Source: an uncultured Nitrosomonadales bacterium
GTDB taxonomy: Bacteria > Pseudomonadota > Gammaproteobacteria > Burkholderiales > Gallionellaceae
DNA: 36,994 nt
NCBI GenBank assembly: GCA_903915035.1
Contig: CAIWRI010000034.1
Location: 1-36,994, forward strand
Direction: 5' to 3'
Under the pieces are notes generated by a model that saw only the letters and a list, made by a program, of their open reading frames with translations, was not told where the DNA came from and ran no database searches. Shown piece after piece: positions 1 through 8,391 of the stretch. The position numbers and the translations under genes were made by a program. Numbering within the stretch: the first letter of the stretch is position 1; the number at the start of each line of letters is the position of its first letter.

Positions 1-94
1 CACGAGCAATTTGCCCTGGCTTGAACCCCATTGATAGCTGTGTCTGAATCATTGTTCTCTCTTCGATACTCAACTGCTTGTAAATTTTTCCCAT
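1..94 (-). CDS. IS30-family transposase, N-terminal fragment (cut by window edge)
   Basis: Reading leftward from the ATG at 94 gives 31 residues beginning MGKIYKQLSIEERTMIQTQL and continuing with a GFKPGQIAR segment. This is the N-terminal helix-turn-helix typical of IS30-family transposases, in which an LSxEER stretch precedes a helix with xxIAR. A good ribosome binding site (AGGAGA) lies just upstream. The rest of the gene, including the DDE catalytic core, lies beyond the left edge, so whether the element is intact cannot be judged. Its 5' end faces the NRPS-like gene, so the insertion sits immediately downstream of that gene. Confidence 0.82.
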   Translation of the reverse strand, partial: MGKIYKQLSIEERTMIQTQLSMGFKPGQIAR

Positions 95-114
95 GCAACA
101 TTCTCCTCTAAAAA

Positions 115-142
115 TGTTGCACTTGGTTTTTGAGCGCACCGC
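115..142. repeat. Probable terminal inverted repeat of the IS30-type element
   Basis: The stretch starting TGTTGCACTTGG lies about 20 bp upstream of the transposase start, where an IS30-family end would be expected. The partner repeat is outside the window, so the boundary is inferred from position and general resemblance to IS30-type ends only. Confidence 0.4.
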
Positions 143-244
143 TGATATTTCAGAGCTAGCGAGAGATTTACTTTCGCGCGCCGCCGACTTGCTCGCATAA
201 GATTTCAGTAACGACAATAAGACTCCTGCGGATTTAACTCCTTA

Positions 245-3200
245 CTAACTGGCAGGCCAGGGTTCTGCGGGTGAGCCTATCCATCGGGTACCCTGAGGAA
301 TATTTTCCCCTTTCAGAATCAGGGTGAGCGGCCCAAGGGTTGCGCCATTGCCGATATGTGCGCCGTAAAGTATGGTTGTGCGCGCACCGATGGTGACGCC
401 TTTGCCGATATCGACCTTGCCGATTTTCATGATACGATCTTCGAACAAATGCGTTTGCGGGCCGCACCAGCTATTTAGTACTGAATAGTCCCCAATGCTG
501 ACGCAGTCGAATTCAGTCAGTTGCGTGGTATCCATATAAATTCCTTTACCCATTTTGCAGCCTAGCAAACGCAAACAGGGCGGCAGCATCGGGGTACCAC
601 GCAAAAAATCGACAAAATTGGGCACGGCGATAGACTCATACAAATTAGTGACAGCCTCGCTGGTCCAGACAAAGGGCGTCCACATGGGGGCGGAGCAGGG
701 TTTGTAGCGGCCTACGATCAGCCATTTGATGAGCACGACAAATAAAAATGAACCAATCCCGTAGAGAAAACCCGCTAAAGACAATGCCAGCACGGTATCG
801 GCAACACGTCCTGCGCCGGCTAATGGCATCACCAGTGCGACGGTGAGATAACCTACTGCGATAACCACGGCCATCGGCATGACGATGCGCAGCGCCTCGA
901 CAAAACCGCGGCTCAAGCGCCTGACAAGGCTGGGGTGAAAGGTGAGTTTAGGGTCAAAGCCTGCAAATTGTTCGCGTGCAGGTAAAATAATCGGCGGGTT
1001 GCCAACCCAGGTTTCGCCCGGCTTCATGCGCTCATTGGCAGGAACACTAGATTGCACGCCGATCAACACATCATCGGGTAAGATGCTGCCATCGGGCACA
1101 AAGGCACCATTACCCAGAAAGGTACGGTCGCCGATCACCGTCGGACGCAAGCTCATCCAGCCACCCTCGATGCGCTCGTCACCGAGCATGACACCATCTG
1201 CGACGAAACTGTCAGTGCCTATGGTGAGCATGTCAGGCACCACACCCAGCGCGGTGGAAATTTCAGTGCCGGGGCCGACTTTTGCGCCGAGCAGCCGGTA
1301 CCACCAGGGCGCATAGACCGTGGCATACAGCCCATGCAAGACAAGCAGGCTGGATTCCTGAATCTGATTGCCCAGCCATTTAGCAAAATATACCGGGCTA
1401 TGCACAGTCCAGCTGCCTTCCTTTAATCTGGGCAGCACTACCCAGCGAAAACCGGCTGAGGCGAGTATAGTCGCAACTACCAGCACGGCGCTGGCAGGAA
1501 TGGCCAGCAGCAGATAAGTAAAAAAGGCGGTCATAGGATAAACATGTGCATCCACGTCGATTATCCAGCGTCCATCAATCCAGTCTATCAGAATAAAACT
1601 GGGGAATACCGGCAGGAAAAACACCACGGCAACCAGATTGGCACCCAGGATGTAAAACAGGGTTTCCATGGCTTTACGTCCGACTGAAATTTGCAAGCGC
1701 GGACGGCGAGCGGCGATATCGACTTTACTGAAAAAATTTGCGGGCGAGCCTTCCCATCGCTGGGCTGCCGGGATAGATTGCCCGGGGGGCAGCGAGGATA
1801 GTCCGCCCAGATGTGCAAAGTCGCCAATCGCAGTACCCCCCTCCATCACCGCGTAGGAATCCACTACAGCCTCATTACCTATGCTGATCTGCCCTAAAAT
1901 CAATTCACCGCATTCGACTCGGGCGTTCTCCAGATTCACCGAAGCGCCTATGGACACACCATTGCCAATAGAAAGCAAATCGGGGACGCGAACTGACACC
2001 GCGCCGATCAGCACATTAGTGCCTATTTTCGCGCCCAGTGCGCGCAAATACAAGGCGTTGAGAGAGGAACCTGACAAAAGGTGGCGGGGTGGCACCTCGG
2101 AAATCCGGTCAATCAGCCACCAGCGAAAGTACACGACACCCCACAGAGGGTAACGGCCGGGTTTAAGACGACCGACCACCAGCCATTTGGCGGCGATGAC
2201 AAACAGAAAACTGCTGCAATTGGCGAGCAGGTAAACCAGCAGGGAGGCGAAGATGGCAAGCGTCATGCTGTCACCGGGATCGCCTGTGAAATAATGATAG
2301 GTGAAGAAGGGCGATAACCACTGTGTCATCTTCAGGCACACCAGCGGCGGAATGGTGGCTGCCTGTGCCAGACTGCACAGGATGCGACGCAATCTGGGTG
2401 TCTCAACGATTTCAGCTGTCGCTGCCGCACCGGATGTTTGCTTTTTTGCCAGCGCTGCAGCAATGTCGCCAATTTTTCTTTGGCAATAAATATCATGCAC
2501 GGTTGCATTGGCAAAACGACTATCTTCGCGCAATTTAGATACCAGGCGTGCCGCCAGCAGAGAGTGCCCGCCCAGATCACTAAAAAAATCGGCTCCGCGC
2601 AGCAAGCATTGTCCGGGAAAAAGATCTTTTAAACAGGCAAATAAAACGACTTCTGCGGTGCCTTCCGGCAGATCTGATTCATCTTCGCTATTGAAAACGA
2701 TTACGCTCAACGGCAACAGGCGTAGTGCATTCCGATCGATTTTTCCGGATGTCAGGCGTGGTAGTCGCTGTACAGATTCGAAACGTGCCGGAACCATATA
2801 GGGTGGCAGTTGGGCGGCAAGGTTTTTACGAAGTTCAGAAGGTGCCGGGATGGCCTCTGTACTGGCGACATAAAAAGCGATGAGCTGTTCCACTTCGCCG
2901 ATATTCCTGAGTACCACAGCTGCGGTAGCGATGCCGGACTCTTTTGCCAGTACCGCCTCGATCTCGCCCAGTTCCACACGAAAGCCGCGAATTTTTATCT
3001 GGTCATCCACGCGGCCTAAGCACTGAATGTTGCCGGCCAGATCAATACGTGCCAAATCGCCGGTGTGATACAGGCGTGCTTCATGTTCATTCTGCGCATA
3101 GGGATTGGCGACAAATTTTTCAGCGGTCAGATCGGGCCTGCCAAGATAGCCTTCTGCGACACCGGGGCCGATGATGCACAACTCGCCGGTTTCACCCTGC

Positions 3201-4219
3201 GGTAATAATTTAAGTTCACTATCGGCCACCAGTAGCGCGTAATTGGGCAGCGGTTTGCCTATGGTGACAGTCTCGCCGCGATGCAGGCTGGCGATACTCG
3301 CCGAAACAGTGGCCTCAGTCGGGCCGTAGGTATTGAAAAGCTGTCGTTCAGGGGTGGCCCAGCGTTCGACCAGTGCCTGGGGACACATCTCACCACCCAG
3401 GTTGATTAGCCGCAGTCCGGGCACATCATGCGGGAAAAGCGAGAGCAGGGTAGGGACTGCATGCAAAACGCTTATTTTGTTGTTTTCCAGCGCCTGCACA
3501 AGCGCATCCGGATCGCCTACGATCTCTTTTTCTGCCAGCCATAGCGTTGCGCCGACCAGATAGGAAATCCAGATTTCCTCAAAGGACATATCGAATGCGA
3601 CTGAGAAGCCCTGATAGACACGGTCGTTCTCATCTATACCGAGCACTTCATTTTCACTGCGCAGGAAATGGCTTATGCTGCGATGACTGATCGCTATGCC
3701 TTTGGGTTTTCCTGTAGAACCTGAAGTGTAAATCACGTAGGCGGTGCAATCCGGCGTGAAACCATCGCCACGGCGCAGTTGCGGCACATCAACGGGTAAT
3801 AGCAGATCTTCCAGTATCCACAGCGGGCACGTACAATCTTTAAGTGACGCAAGTTGCGAGCGGCAGGTAAGTAGTCCCGGACTTTTTGCGTCATCCAGGC
3901 ACACTTCAATTCTTGAAATGGGTATGTCTGCATCAAACGGCAACCAGGCGGCAGCGGCCTTGGTAATGCCTGCCTGGGCGATCAGCAAATCTATCCCGCG
4001 TGGCAACCATAATCCCACGACCTGGCCTGGTTTGATGCCTATACCGATCAGAAAGCTGGCGACTCTGTCTGCAGCCGTATTCAGTGCTGCATAACTTAAG
4101 CTATGCTCGCCCAAGACCAGTGCCGTTTTGTCAGGCAATCGACGCGCTGTGGCTTCAAGCAAATCAGGGAGTGTTTCGTTTTTGAGGAGGTCAGGGCGAT
4201 GCGGGCCGCGCAGAATCAT
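245..4219 (-). CDS. Pls/PosA-type NRPS-like protein (adenylation, carrier, membrane beta-helix C-terminus)
   Basis: A protein of about 1324 residues. Residues 15-505 are an AMP-forming adenylation domain with the phosphate loop YTSGSTGKPKG, YGPTEA, YHTGDLARID and the catalytic-lysine motif SGKIDRNAL. Residues 515-595 are a peptidyl-carrier domain with the phosphopantetheine serine in DLGGHSLLAA. The C-terminal 700 residues alternate hydrophobic segments with three hexapeptide-repeat (left-handed beta-helix) blocks near 720-825, 970-1075 and 1210-1320, each ending in a G-S/N-P-A/P motif. This is the architecture of the Pls/PosA family, which includes epsilon-poly-lysine synthetase; the family has no condensation or thioesterase domain. 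The substrate cannot be read reliably. A TTG at 4234 extends the frame by five codons, but ATG 4219 is preferred because GAGA lies 9 nt upstream. No partner biosynthetic gene is adjacent. Confidence 0.85.
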   Translation of the reverse strand: MILRGPHRPDLLKNETLPDLLEATARRLPDKTALVLGEHSLSYAALNTAADRVASFLIGIGIKPGQVVGLWLPRGIDLLIAQAGITKAAAAWLPFDADIPISRIEVCLDDAKSPGLLTCRSQLASLKDCTCPLWILEDLLLPVDVPQLRRGDGFTPDCTAYVIYTSGSTGKPKGIAISHRSISHFLRSENEVLGIDENDRVYQGFSVAFDMSFEEIWISYLVGATLWLAEKEIVGDPDALVQALENNKISVLHAVPTLLSLFPHDVPGLRLINLGGEMCPQALVERWATPERQLFNTYGPTEATVSASIASLHRGETVTIGKPLPNYALLVADSELKLLPQGETGELCIIGPGVAEGYLGRPDLTAEKFVANPYAQNEHEARLYHTGDLARIDLAGNIQCLGRVDDQIKIRGFRVELGEIEAVLAKESGIATAAVVLRNIGEVEQLIAFYVASTEAIPAPSELRKNLAAQLPPYMVPARFESVQRLPRLTSGKIDRNALRLLPLSVIVFNSEDESDLPEGTAEVVLFACLKDLFPGQCLLRGADFFSDLGGHSLLAARLVSKLREDSRFANATVHDIYCQRKIGDIAAALAKKQTSGAAATAEIVETPRLRRILCSLAQAATIPPLVCLKMTQWLSPFFTYHYFTGDPGDSMTLAIFASLLVYLLANCSSFLFVIAAKWLVVGRLKPGRYPLWGVVYFRWWLIDRISEVPPRHLLSGSSLNALYLRALGAKIGTNVLIGAVSVRVPDLLSIGNGVSIGASVNLENARVECGELILGQISIGNEAVVDSYAVMEGGTAIGDFAHLGGLSSLPPGQSIPAAQRWEGSPANFFSKVDIAARRPRLQISVGRKAMETLFYILGANLVAVVFFLPVFPSFILIDWIDGRWIIDVDAHVYPMTAFFTYLLLAIPASAVLVVATILASAGFRWVVLPRLKEGSWTVHSPVYFAKWLGNQIQESSLLVLHGLYATVYAPWWYRLLGAKVGPGTEISTALGVVPDMLTIGTDSFVADGVMLGDERIEGGWMSLRPTVIGDRTFLGNGAFVPDGSILPDDVLIGVQSSVPANERMKPGETWVGNPPIILPAREQFAGFDPKLTFHPSLVRRLSRGFVEALRIVMPMAVVIAVGYLTVALVMPLAGAGRVADTVLALSLAGFLYGIGSFLFVVLIKWLIVGRYKPCSAPMWTPFVWTSEAVTNLYESIAVPNFVDFLRGTPMLPPCLRLLGCKMGKGIYMDTTQLTEFDCVSIGDYSVLNSWCGPQTHLFEDRIMKIGKVDIGKGVTIGARTTILYGAHIGNGATLGPLTLILKGENIPQGTRWIGSPAEPWPAS

Positions 4220-4439
4220 ATCGGGATATCTCAAGGTTTACAGCAAAAGCCTGCATTTTATCATATCGTCATGCTCACATCCTGTTTCACGGAGGCTTTA
4301 GCGGCATAACGGGGGGATATGCAGCGAAATTTCAGTTTATTCATCAGCCATTTGACGATTATTAAGGCCTGGTATTGAAAACTGATTTTCTAATGCCGGT
4401 GCTGATGATACGTATCAGGAAAATGCGGGTGAATATGTT
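4220..4439. other. Non-coding stretch upstream of the NRPS-like gene
   Basis: This should hold the promoter of the leftward NRPS-like gene, but no convincing -35/-10 pair is seen. A GGCCTGGTATTGAAAAC stretch near 4366 could be the eroded end of the adjacent IS5-type remnant. No open reading frame with recognisable similarity is present. Confidence 0.35.
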
Positions 4440-4670
4440 TCAGTGGATCGTGCCGGTGAACATGTCGACATGACGCTCCTTATATTGCCAATAATCGCAG
4501 TCAATCTCTTCGATAACGGCTAAGGTCTTCACGTTTTCCAACAAGGGTATCGCCTGTTTGCATTCCGCTTCCTGCCCGCCGGTCAAAGTCAACTTTAGGG
4601 GTATGCCATGAGCATCGCAAACTCTTGATACACCAATTTTGGCAAAGGAATACCGGCCGCTATATCCGGA
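4440..4670 (-). pseudogene. Decayed IS5-family transposase fragment
   Basis: The reverse strand encodes about 76 codons with no start, bounded by TAA at 4671-4673 and TGA at 4440-4442. The readable part includes IGVSRVCDAHGIPLKLTLTG followed by GQEAECKQAIPLLE, which is the central region of IS5-type (IS427-like) transposases (a THAVCDAHGNPL...LTGGQ type motif). The N-terminus and the C-terminal catalytic part are missing, so this is a relic and not an active element. It lies between the NRPS-like gene and the copper-efflux operon and marks an old insertion or rearrangement point. Confidence 0.7.
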
Positions 4671-4720
4671 TTATTCGATTAACGTTTGACAATCAAGATG
4701 AATTTCGATAGCCTGAGCCT

Positions 4721-5059
4721 ATGCCGTTGAGCTTAATAAAATTTGTCGCTGTGTTTCTCGCTATCTGGCTGCCGTTGTTTAGCGGCGCTGCGCTGGGGGC
4801 CAGTGTATCCATGCAGATGCCGCGGGGTACTTGCCATGAAATGGCGATGGATGATGGCTCTCACGACCTCCACGCTTCTGCGCACGATCAGCATGGCTGT
4901 AGCAACTGCAGCATCTGTCATCTGGCGTGCGGCAGTTATCTGGGGGCTCAGCAAATCCAAACCTTGGAAACTTTGCATGTTGCCGGTTTAGTGACGCCCT
5001 ATCTGTTCTCGTTTCACTCCATTACCTCCACGCCTCTCGTTCCTCCTCCCCTCGTTTAG
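4721..5059 (+). CDS. Small exported His/Cys-rich protein of the copper-efflux locus
   Basis: A 112-residue protein. Residues 1-27 form a signal peptide or single membrane anchor (basic start, hydrophobic FVAVFLAIWLPLFSGAA). The mature part is rich in histidine, methionine and cysteine: a CHEMAMDDGSHDLHASAHDQH stretch, then CSNCSICHLACG with four cysteines in eleven residues. This resembles small DUF2946/CopL-like metal-associated proteins found upstream of Cus/Czc efflux operons. It probably binds metal in the periplasm; this is inference from composition and position. A TTGACA at 4686-4691 is only about 30 bp upstream, with a weak -10, and no strong ribosome binding site is visible, so the start is moderately sure. 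Confidence 0.65.
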   Translation: MPLSLIKFVAVFLAIWLPLFSGAALGASVSMQMPRGTCHEMAMDDGSHDLHASAHDQHGCSNCSICHLACGSYLGAQQIQTLETLHVAGLVTPYLFSFHSITSTPLVPPPLV

Positions 5060-5223
5060 CATCAGTACAGGACGAGTCCGTCTGTCAGTTCCATCGTTCT
5101 GAATTCAACTCGTCGAGCATTAAGCGGTGCTTTCACTCGTCAGCGTTTTACCTGCGTGTTAACTGCAATCAATAATTAAATTTCGCGTTTATACAATATA
5201 AAACATAAACTTGGAGCACTATC

Positions 5224-5532
5224 ATGAGAAATATTATCAAGACCTGCCTGTTCTTGCTGGCATGCAGTAGTGCGATGGCGGCGGAGCCACAACCGATGAA
5301 CCACCAGGCAATGACAGCCGGGCCGCAGTGGATTGATGGCGTAGTAAAAAAGATTGATCCGAAAAATGCAAGGGTCACAGTGATGCAATCTGCAATAGAC
5401 GGGGTGATGCCGGCTATGATCATGAGTTATCAGGTGGCGGCTGAACAATCCCTTAAATCCATACAAACGGGTAACAAGGTGCGCTTCATTCTTGCAAAGA
5501 ACGTTGTAACCCATATCGAAGCGGTTAAATAA
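5224..5532 (+). CDS. cusF: CusF-like periplasmic copper-binding chaperone
   Basis: A 102-residue protein with a signal peptide (residues 1-19, cut near AMAAEP). The mature part fits the CusF_Ec fold: DGVVKKIDPKNARVTV, a central GVMPAMIMSYQV corresponding to the MPAMTM copper-ligand segment of CusF, and a closing VRFILAKN...VTHIEAVK strand. Family members carry periplasmic Cu(I)/Ag(I) to the CusCBA pump. The ribosome binding site GGAG lies 8 nt before the ATG. The gene is first of a tight cus set, 57 bp before the outer-membrane component. The N-terminal Met/His segment (PMNHQAM) may add ligands. Confidence 0.82.
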   Translation: MRNIIKTCLFLLACSSAMAAEPQPMNHQAMTAGPQWIDGVVKKIDPKNARVTVMQSAIDGVMPAMIMSYQVAAEQSLKSIQTGNKVRFILAKNVVTHIEAVK

Positions 5533-5589
5533 TCCATGCCCGCGATGCGTTAAACCTTACAGTGTATTGCGGGACAGTGAGGTATTAAG

Positions 5590-6840
5590 ATGAAAAATTT
5601 GAATATTATAACGTTGCTGGGCTGTTTTTTAAGCGGGGCGGTAATGGCTGTACCTTTAGGGGCGGATGTACAGGGCTTGCTGCGTTATGCGAAGGAGCAT
5701 AATCCCGAATTGGCGGCGATGCGCTATGAGGCCGATGCGGCATCCATGCGTGTACAACCCGCAGGCGCGTTGCCCGATCCGGTGCTGCGTACTGAATTGA
5801 TGGACATTGCCAACCAGGGCACCAATAGACAGGCAAGTTTACTGCCTTCCGGAGTGGCAAGTACGCGTTATTATCTAATACAAAGTGTGCCCTGGTTCGG
5901 CCGCCTTGAGCTGCAAAGCGACGTTGCCAAGGCACAGCTTGCCGGCGCGCGGGGTCAAATTGCCGCTACCTGGGCGGATTTGAGCAGTAAAATCAAAGCG
6001 GCCTATGCGATGAATTACTACCTGGCAGACAGTATCAGGCTGACGCGGGAAACGCTGGATTTGACCCGTCATCTTGAACAAATCGCGCAAACACGTTACG
6101 CAAACGGGCTGGGCAAACAGCAGGAAGTGATACGCGTGCAACTCGGTATGACTGATTTACAGACCCGCTTGCTTGACTTGGGCAATGAGCAGCATCATGC
6201 CCACACCAGGCTAAACGCCTTGTTGGCACGTCCTGCTAATGCCGAACTGGCTGAACCACTGCAGTTACGTCCGTTACCTGTACCCGCCCGGCTCACCACG
6301 CTGGAAGACAGCTTGCGCGCGCACAATCCGCTGTTGCAGGTAGCGGATGCGGGTATCAGTGTCGACGCCAAGCGCCGCGATCTTGCCTATAAAAACCGCT
6401 ACCCGGGATTTACCTTAGGTGTTGCACCCACTCAGAGTGGCAGCACCGTGAAGAGCTGGGATCTAATGGTCGAATTCAATATTCCGTTGCAGCAGGAATC
6501 TCGTCGCTCGCAGGAGGGGGAAGCGGAAGCGCAACTGCTGGCATCCACGGCAAGACAAGCCTCGCTGCTCGACCAGATGCTGGCTGACTTGTCCGAAAGC
6601 ATCTCGGGACTTGCGTTGGCACAGCAAACTTGCCAGATCATTACGGCGCGTCTCTTGCCGCAGGCCGAATCGAGTTTTCAATCCTCGCTGAGTGGCTATA
6701 CGACCGGTAAAGTTGATTTTTCCACGCTGCTGGATGCTCAACTGCAAATCCTCAAAGCACGTCAGCAAAGTATCAAATCACGGTATGAAGCACAATTACG
6801 CCTGGCTGAAATTGAACGCCTGATTGGAGAAGAATTATGA
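5590..6840 (+). CDS. cusC: Outer-membrane efflux channel, TolC family (CusC/CzcC-like)
   Basis: A 416-residue protein with a signal peptide (about residues 1-20). It continues with the long alpha-helical repeats of the outer membrane efflux protein family, including NPELAAMRYEADAASMRV near the start and a second equivalent block (ILKARQQSIKSRYEAQLRLA) near the end. In the tripartite pump it forms the outer-membrane exit duct joined to the CusB adaptor and CusA pump. The length is typical of CzcC/CusC-type proteins. GAGG precedes the ATG. The gene overlaps the next one by four bases (ATGA), which implies translational coupling. No lipobox is obvious, so it may not be lipidated. Confidence 0.85.
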   Translation: MKNLNIITLLGCFLSGAVMAVPLGADVQGLLRYAKEHNPELAAMRYEADAASMRVQPAGALPDPVLRTELMDIANQGTNRQASLLPSGVASTRYYLIQSVPWFGRLELQSDVAKAQLAGARGQIAATWADLSSKIKAAYAMNYYLADSIRLTRETLDLTRHLEQIAQTRYANGLGKQQEVIRVQLGMTDLQTRLLDLGNEQHHAHTRLNALLARPANAELAEPLQLRPLPVPARLTTLEDSLRAHNPLLQVADAGISVDAKRRDLAYKNRYPGFTLGVAPTQSGSTVKSWDLMVEFNIPLQQESRRSQEGEAEAQLLASTARQASLLDQMLADLSESISGLALAQQTCQIITARLLPQAESSFQSSLSGYTTGKVDFSTLLDAQLQILKARQQSIKSRYEAQLRLAEIERLIGEEL

Positions 6841-8390
6841 TCAAATTCAATTTGATAGCAGCTATTGTTGCCATTCTGCTTGCAGTCGCTACAGGCAGCT
6901 ACTGGCTGGGTAGCCATAGAGGACAGGATGCAGTATTCAGAATTCAGGATTCAGGAAAATCTGAAACTGTAAACCAAAAACCGCAAACTGAAAGCAGAAA
7001 ACTGCTGTATTACCGCAACCCGATGGGCCTGCTCGACACCTCGCCAGTGCCCAAAAAAGACAGTATGGGCATGGAATATGTAGCGGTTTATGATAGAGAC
7101 GCACCCGCAGAGGATGGCGCAGTCAGCATCAGTGTGGCAAAGGTGCAAAAACTCGGCGTGCAGAGCGAAGCGGCCGCGTTGCGCAACCTGAATAAGTTGA
7201 TTCAAGTCACAGGACGTATTGAGGTCGACGAACGGCGCATTTACGCCATTTCACCGAAGTTCGAGGGTTGGGTGGAAAAACTTTATGTGAACAGCACAGG
7301 TGAGGCCGTCAGCAGGGGCCAGGCACTGTTCGATGTGTACAGTCCTGAATTAATATCCGCGCAGCGCGAATATGAAATTGCCGCGCAAGCCGAAAAATCG
7401 CTTGCAAATACAGACCCGGATAGCAAAGCCGGCATGAAGCAACTGGCGGACGCCAGCCTGGCACGCCTTGCCAACTGGGATATTACCCCGGCTGAACTTA
7501 AGCAATTAATGTCAGGAAAAGCCAGGCGCAAGCTAACCTATTACGCACCGGTGTCGGGTATCGTGCTGGAAAAAAAGGCGGTACAAGGCGCGCGCTTCAT
7601 GCCGGGTGAGACGTTGTATCAGATCGCCGACTTATCGCAGGTTTGGGTCTTGGCAGATGTCAACGAGCAGGATATTGCACAAATAAAAGTCGGCAGCAAA
7701 GTCCGGATTAATATTACGGCATATCCTGATAAGAACTTCGTTGGGAAAATCGCCTTCATCTATCCTACTTTAAATGCAGCGAGCCGCACGGTACAGGTGC
7801 GCATGGAACTGGCAAATCCGCAGGGGCAGTTCATGCCTGCAATGTTCGTCAGCGTGACGCTGCCGACAGGTGAGGGTGGCAAAGTACTCTCTGTTCCCGC
7901 CTCAGCGGTGATTGACAGCGGAACGCGTCAGATCGTGCTGGTGCAACAGGCCGTGGGCCGCTTTGCACCGCGTACGGTCAGGGTGGGGCAACGCGGTGTG
8001 GATTTTGTCGAAATACTTGATGGCGTTCGTGAAGGCGAGCAGGTAGTCACATCCGCCTTATTCCTGATCGATGCGGAAAGCAATCTCAAGGCCGCATTAA
8101 ACGGATTGGGCACACCGGCTGCTGTTCACGCCGCTTCTGCCAAAGTGAAGGCGATAGTGCATCAAGCCACTGGGGTGCTCAATAGCATCAATGCGGACGG
8201 CACGGTGAGCATCACACATGATGCGATAAAAACACTTGGCTGGCCTGCCATGACGATGGAGTTTGCACTTGCCAATTCGCAGCTCTCCTATGGAATCAAG
8301 CCCGGCACTGCGATCAGTTTCGAGCTTGTCGAACGTGCACCCGATGAATGGGTGATCACTAAACTGCTAGCCCGTCACGAGATGCACTGA
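6837..8390 (+). CDS. cusB: CusB-like RND adaptor with heavy-metal-binding and fused CusF domains
   Basis: A 517-residue membrane-fusion protein. Residues 5-25 are an N-terminal anchor. Residues 57-85 form a heavy-metal-binding domain (YYRNPMGLLDTSPVPKKDSM) of the CusB type. Residues 120-430 hold the hairpin, lipoyl and beta-barrel domains of the adaptor family (for example VTGRIEVDERRIYAISPKFE and YAPVSGIVLEKKAVQGARF). Residues 442-517 form an additional CusF-like domain with TLGWPAMTMEF, the copper-chaperone methionine motif. It links the inner-membrane pump to the outer-membrane duct and probably gates the pump when loaded with metal. The start overlaps cusC by four bases, and cusA follows after one base. 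Confidence 0.88.
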   Translation: MIKFNLIAAIVAILLAVATGSYWLGSHRGQDAVFRIQDSGKSETVNQKPQTESRKLLYYRNPMGLLDTSPVPKKDSMGMEYVAVYDRDAPAEDGAVSISVAKVQKLGVQSEAAALRNLNKLIQVTGRIEVDERRIYAISPKFEGWVEKLYVNSTGEAVSRGQALFDVYSPELISAQREYEIAAQAEKSLANTDPDSKAGMKQLADASLARLANWDITPAELKQLMSGKARRKLTYYAPVSGIVLEKKAVQGARFMPGETLYQIADLSQVWVLADVNEQDIAQIKVGSKVRINITAYPDKNFVGKIAFIYPTLNAASRTVQVRMELANPQGQFMPAMFVSVTLPTGEGGKVLSVPASAVIDSGTRQIVLVQQAVGRFAPRTVRVGQRGVDFVEILDGVREGEQVVTSALFLIDAESNLKAALNGLGTPAAVHAASAKVKAIVHQATGVLNSINADGTVSITHDAIKTLGWPAMTMEFALANSQLSYGIKPGTAISFELVERAPDEWVITKLLARHEMH

Positions 8391-8391
8391 C

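Noticed and set aside
942-1316. Plus-strand frames inside the NRPS-like gene
   Set aside because: They mirror the beta-helix repeats of the true gene on the other strand and lack start signals or domains.
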